Assembly: GCA_018267545.1 (NCBI GenBank) | Contig: JAFDYG010000219.1 | Location: forward strand, 1-64,000 | Length of the DNA: 64,000 nt | Source of the DNA: Bacteroidota bacterium | GTDB lineage: Bacteria > Bacteroidota > Bacteroidia > Chitinophagales > Chitinophagaceae | Direction: 5' to 3' | In this document: piece after piece, positions 62,559 through 64,000 of the stretch | Numbering within the stretch: the stretch's first letter is position 1 | How the letters are laid out: the number at the start of each line of letters is the position of its first letter | Made by a program: the position numbers and the translations under genes | The notes under the pieces: generated by a model | Databases searched by the model: none | Told to the model about the DNA's origin: nothing | The model's input: the letters and a program-made list of their open reading frames with translations, nothing else

Positions 62559-63242
62559 TCAGCGCTGGATCATCTCGAGAAGCGTCTTCCGGTACGTATC
62601 CGACAAAGGCAGCTCCAGATCTCCGATACGAACGGTATCCCTGCCGACAGAGTCGATCTTCGCAAGCGCTACCAGGTAAGACTTATGAATCCGGCATACC
62701 CAGCCGGGCGGGATCAGCTGTTCCAGCTCTCCAAAGGTTTGCAGGGTCATGATCTGCTTCCCGGCGGCATAGATGCGCCGGTAATCCCGCATGCCTTCCA
62801 CATAGATCAGATCGTCCAGCTGTATGCGTTCGAGGCGGTACTCCGTCTTGACGAAGATGAATTTGCGGTCGGCCGGCGTCTCCTTGCCTCGCTGCTGCCG
62901 CACCTTATCAATGGCTTGAAGAAACCTTTCAAAGGTATAGGGCTTTAGGAGATAGTCCGTGACATTCAGCTCATACCCCTTCAGCGCGTATTCGTGATAA
63001 GCCGTGCTGAGCAACACCTGACTGTCGATCCGCATCGACTCGAGCAGCTGTATGCCCGAGAAATTCCCCATATTGATGTCCAGGAAGATCAGGTCGACGG
63101 TGTGACTCTGAAGAAACGTCAGCGCTTCCATCGCGCCGTCGAAGACCCCCACGAGATTCATAAACGGAAGCCGTTCCAGATAGCCCCGAATCCGCTCCTG
63201 TGCCAGGGGCTCGTCTTCTACGATGATACAGTCAATTCGCAT
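62559..63242 (-). CDS. LytTR-family response regulator
   Basis: 227 residues. The receiver domain (1-115) has IIVEDEPLAQER, the phosphoacceptor Asp55 (LIFLDINMGN), STAYHEYAL and DYLLKPYTFERF. The LytTR domain spans about 130-225 (FIFVKTEYRLERIQLDDLIY, CRIHKSYLVAL, LPLSDTYRKTLLEM). It overlaps the kinase gene upstream by 11 bases, so the two form a coupled two-component system. Its position directly upstream of the GH8-CE4 gene on the same strand may be coincidental, since a separate promoter is predicted in between. Confidence 0.93.
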   Translation of the reverse strand: MRIDCIIVEDEPLAQERIRGYLERLPFMNLVGVFDGAMEALTFLQSHTVDLIFLDINMGNFSGIQLLESMRIDSQVLLSTAYHEYALKGYELNVTDYLLKPYTFERFLQAIDKVRQQRGKETPADRKFIFVKTEYRLERIQLDDLIYVEGMRDYRRIYAAGKQIMTLQTFGELEQLIPPGWVCRIHKSYLVALAKIDSVGRDTVRIGDLELPLSDTYRKTLLEMIQR

Positions 63243-64000
63243 AATTCAAGGTAAGTGTGGCTTTATAAATATTATCCCCGGTATTGATGTCCAGACGGTG
63301 ACGACCCGGATAGAGAAGCGCCAGCCGGCGGCGGATCAGGCTGTCTCCCAGCCCCCCGCCAGAAGAGCCACCCTCCTGGTACTTATTCTCGCAGACAAAG
63401 ACGATCTGGTCATCTCCAAGTGTAAATTTCACCCGGATCGAATTCTTCTCCGCATGCTTGAAGGCGTTTTCGATAAAAGGGATGAACAGCATGGGTTCGA
63501 CCAGCCTGTCCTGAGCATTCCCCTCAACCGTATAGTGGATATACTCCGGATGTGTCGTCCTGATCTTCTGCAGTTCTATATATTTATCGATATACTGCAG
63601 CTCCTGCCGGATGGGGATCTGCGGCGTATTTGTTTCGTAAAGTACAAATCTCAAAATATCCGAGAGCTTGTTCAGATAGACCGAGGCTCTCTCCGCGTCC
63701 TTTTGGATCAGCACATCGATATTGTTGAGGGTATTGAACAGGAAGTGCGGATTCAGTTGCGATTTGATCAGGTCCAGCTCCATCGACTCCTTCAGCCGGA
63801 TGTCTTCATACCAGCTGATAAAGCCTTTGATGACCATTGCAAGCACGCCGTGGATGCCTCCGATGATGGATAGAATCAGCCACTCCATCGCAAAATCCTT
63901 CGTCAACCTAATCTGGAATCTCGGAGCATAAAGCCAGGAGACCACCGCCAGCGCCAGCAACGTCGCGCCTCCTGCGACGCCGACTCCGGTGACGAATAAG
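63232..64000 (-). CDS. LytS-type sensor histidine kinase (5' end outside the window)
   Basis: Partial gene: the frame stays open to the window edge (hydrophobic sequence upstream of the TTG at 63960), so the N-terminal membrane part is missing. Visible are two membrane segments, a PF06580-type region with SQLNPHFLFNTLNNIDVLIQ and an ATPase domain with FIPFIENAFKHA (N box) and GGGLGDSLIRRRLALLYPG (G box), all intact. It is coupled to the LytTR response regulator gene by an 11-base overlap. The signal sensed is unknown. Confidence 0.9.
   Translation of the reverse strand, partial: LFVTGVGVAGGATLLALAVVSWLYAPRFQIRLTKDFAMEWLILSIIGGIHGVLAMVIKGFISWYEDIRLKESMELDLIKSQLNPHFLFNTLNNIDVLIQKDAERASVYLNKLSDILRFVLYETNTPQIPIRQELQYIDKYIELQKIRTTHPEYIHYTVEGNAQDRLVEPMLFIPFIENAFKHAEKNSIRVKFTLGDDQIVFVCENKYQEGGSSGGGLGDSLIRRRLALLYPGRHRLDINTGDNIYKATLTLNYAN

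Overview
The window reads as a chromosomal segment of a Bacteroidota bacterium, most likely Chitinophagaceae or a near relative. The sequence basis is two SusC/SusD outer-membrane uptake pairs, LytTR response regulators with LytS-type kinases, three large FtsX/MacB-type permeases without a linked ATPase, a reg_prop/Y_Y_Y sensor, many proteins opening with CarboxypepD_reg domains, and a TAnnTTTG-type promoter element. The species was not determined. The DNA is GC-rich for the phylum, which creates many long antisense shadow frames. No rRNA, tRNA, CRISPR array, insertion sequence or phage gene was seen, and no gene-free stretch exceeds 165 bases.

Region A (56-21313, + strand): thirteen tightly packed genes. 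A SusC receptor with an STN signalling domain and its SusD lipoprotein are followed by two paralogous alpha-glucuronidase-like proteins (one with a Tat signal, one with a Sec signal), a secreted beta-propeller protein, a lactate-permease family transporter, LutA/B/C, a malate synthase-like protein, a secreted GH51 arabinofuranosidase, a D-2-hydroxyacid dehydrogenase and a glycerate kinase. It looks like a polysaccharide utilisation locus joined to a hydroxyacid (lactate/glycolate/glyoxylate/glycerate) catabolic module.

Region B (21287-24862): an esterase-like alpha/beta hydrolase, an L,D-transpeptidase-fold protein, a HAD hydrolase and a small CarboxypepD_reg protein.

Region C (24859-37074): a second uptake locus. 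On the minus strand lie SusC, SusD, an FGGY gluconokinase-like kinase, an RraA-fold protein with a signal peptide, an enolase-superfamily sugar-acid dehydratase with a Tat signal and a BASS-family transporter. Divergently lie an AraC regulator and a second gluconokinase-like gene. A perfect 11-bp inverted repeat sits in the divergent promoter region. The set suggests aldonic or aldaric acid use, with part of the chemistry possibly periplasmic.

Region D (37078-46994): a cupin, an FtsX permease, a membrane protein of unknown function, a Tat-exported M24 peptidase, two c-type cytochromes, an OmpA-like protein, a secreted coiled-coil protein and an NmrA-like oxidoreductase.

Region E (47023-64000): two tandem LytS-type kinases (the first with an eroded ATP site) and their LytTR regulator, a propeller sensor with a kinase-like tail lacking ATP-binding boxes, a PEP-mutase/isocitrate-lyase-superfamily enzyme coupled to a VWA protein, two FtsX permeases, a fused GH8 xylanase-CE4 deacetylase preceded by a LacI-type palindromic operator overlapping its predicted -7 box, and a further LytTR/kinase pair that runs off the window end.
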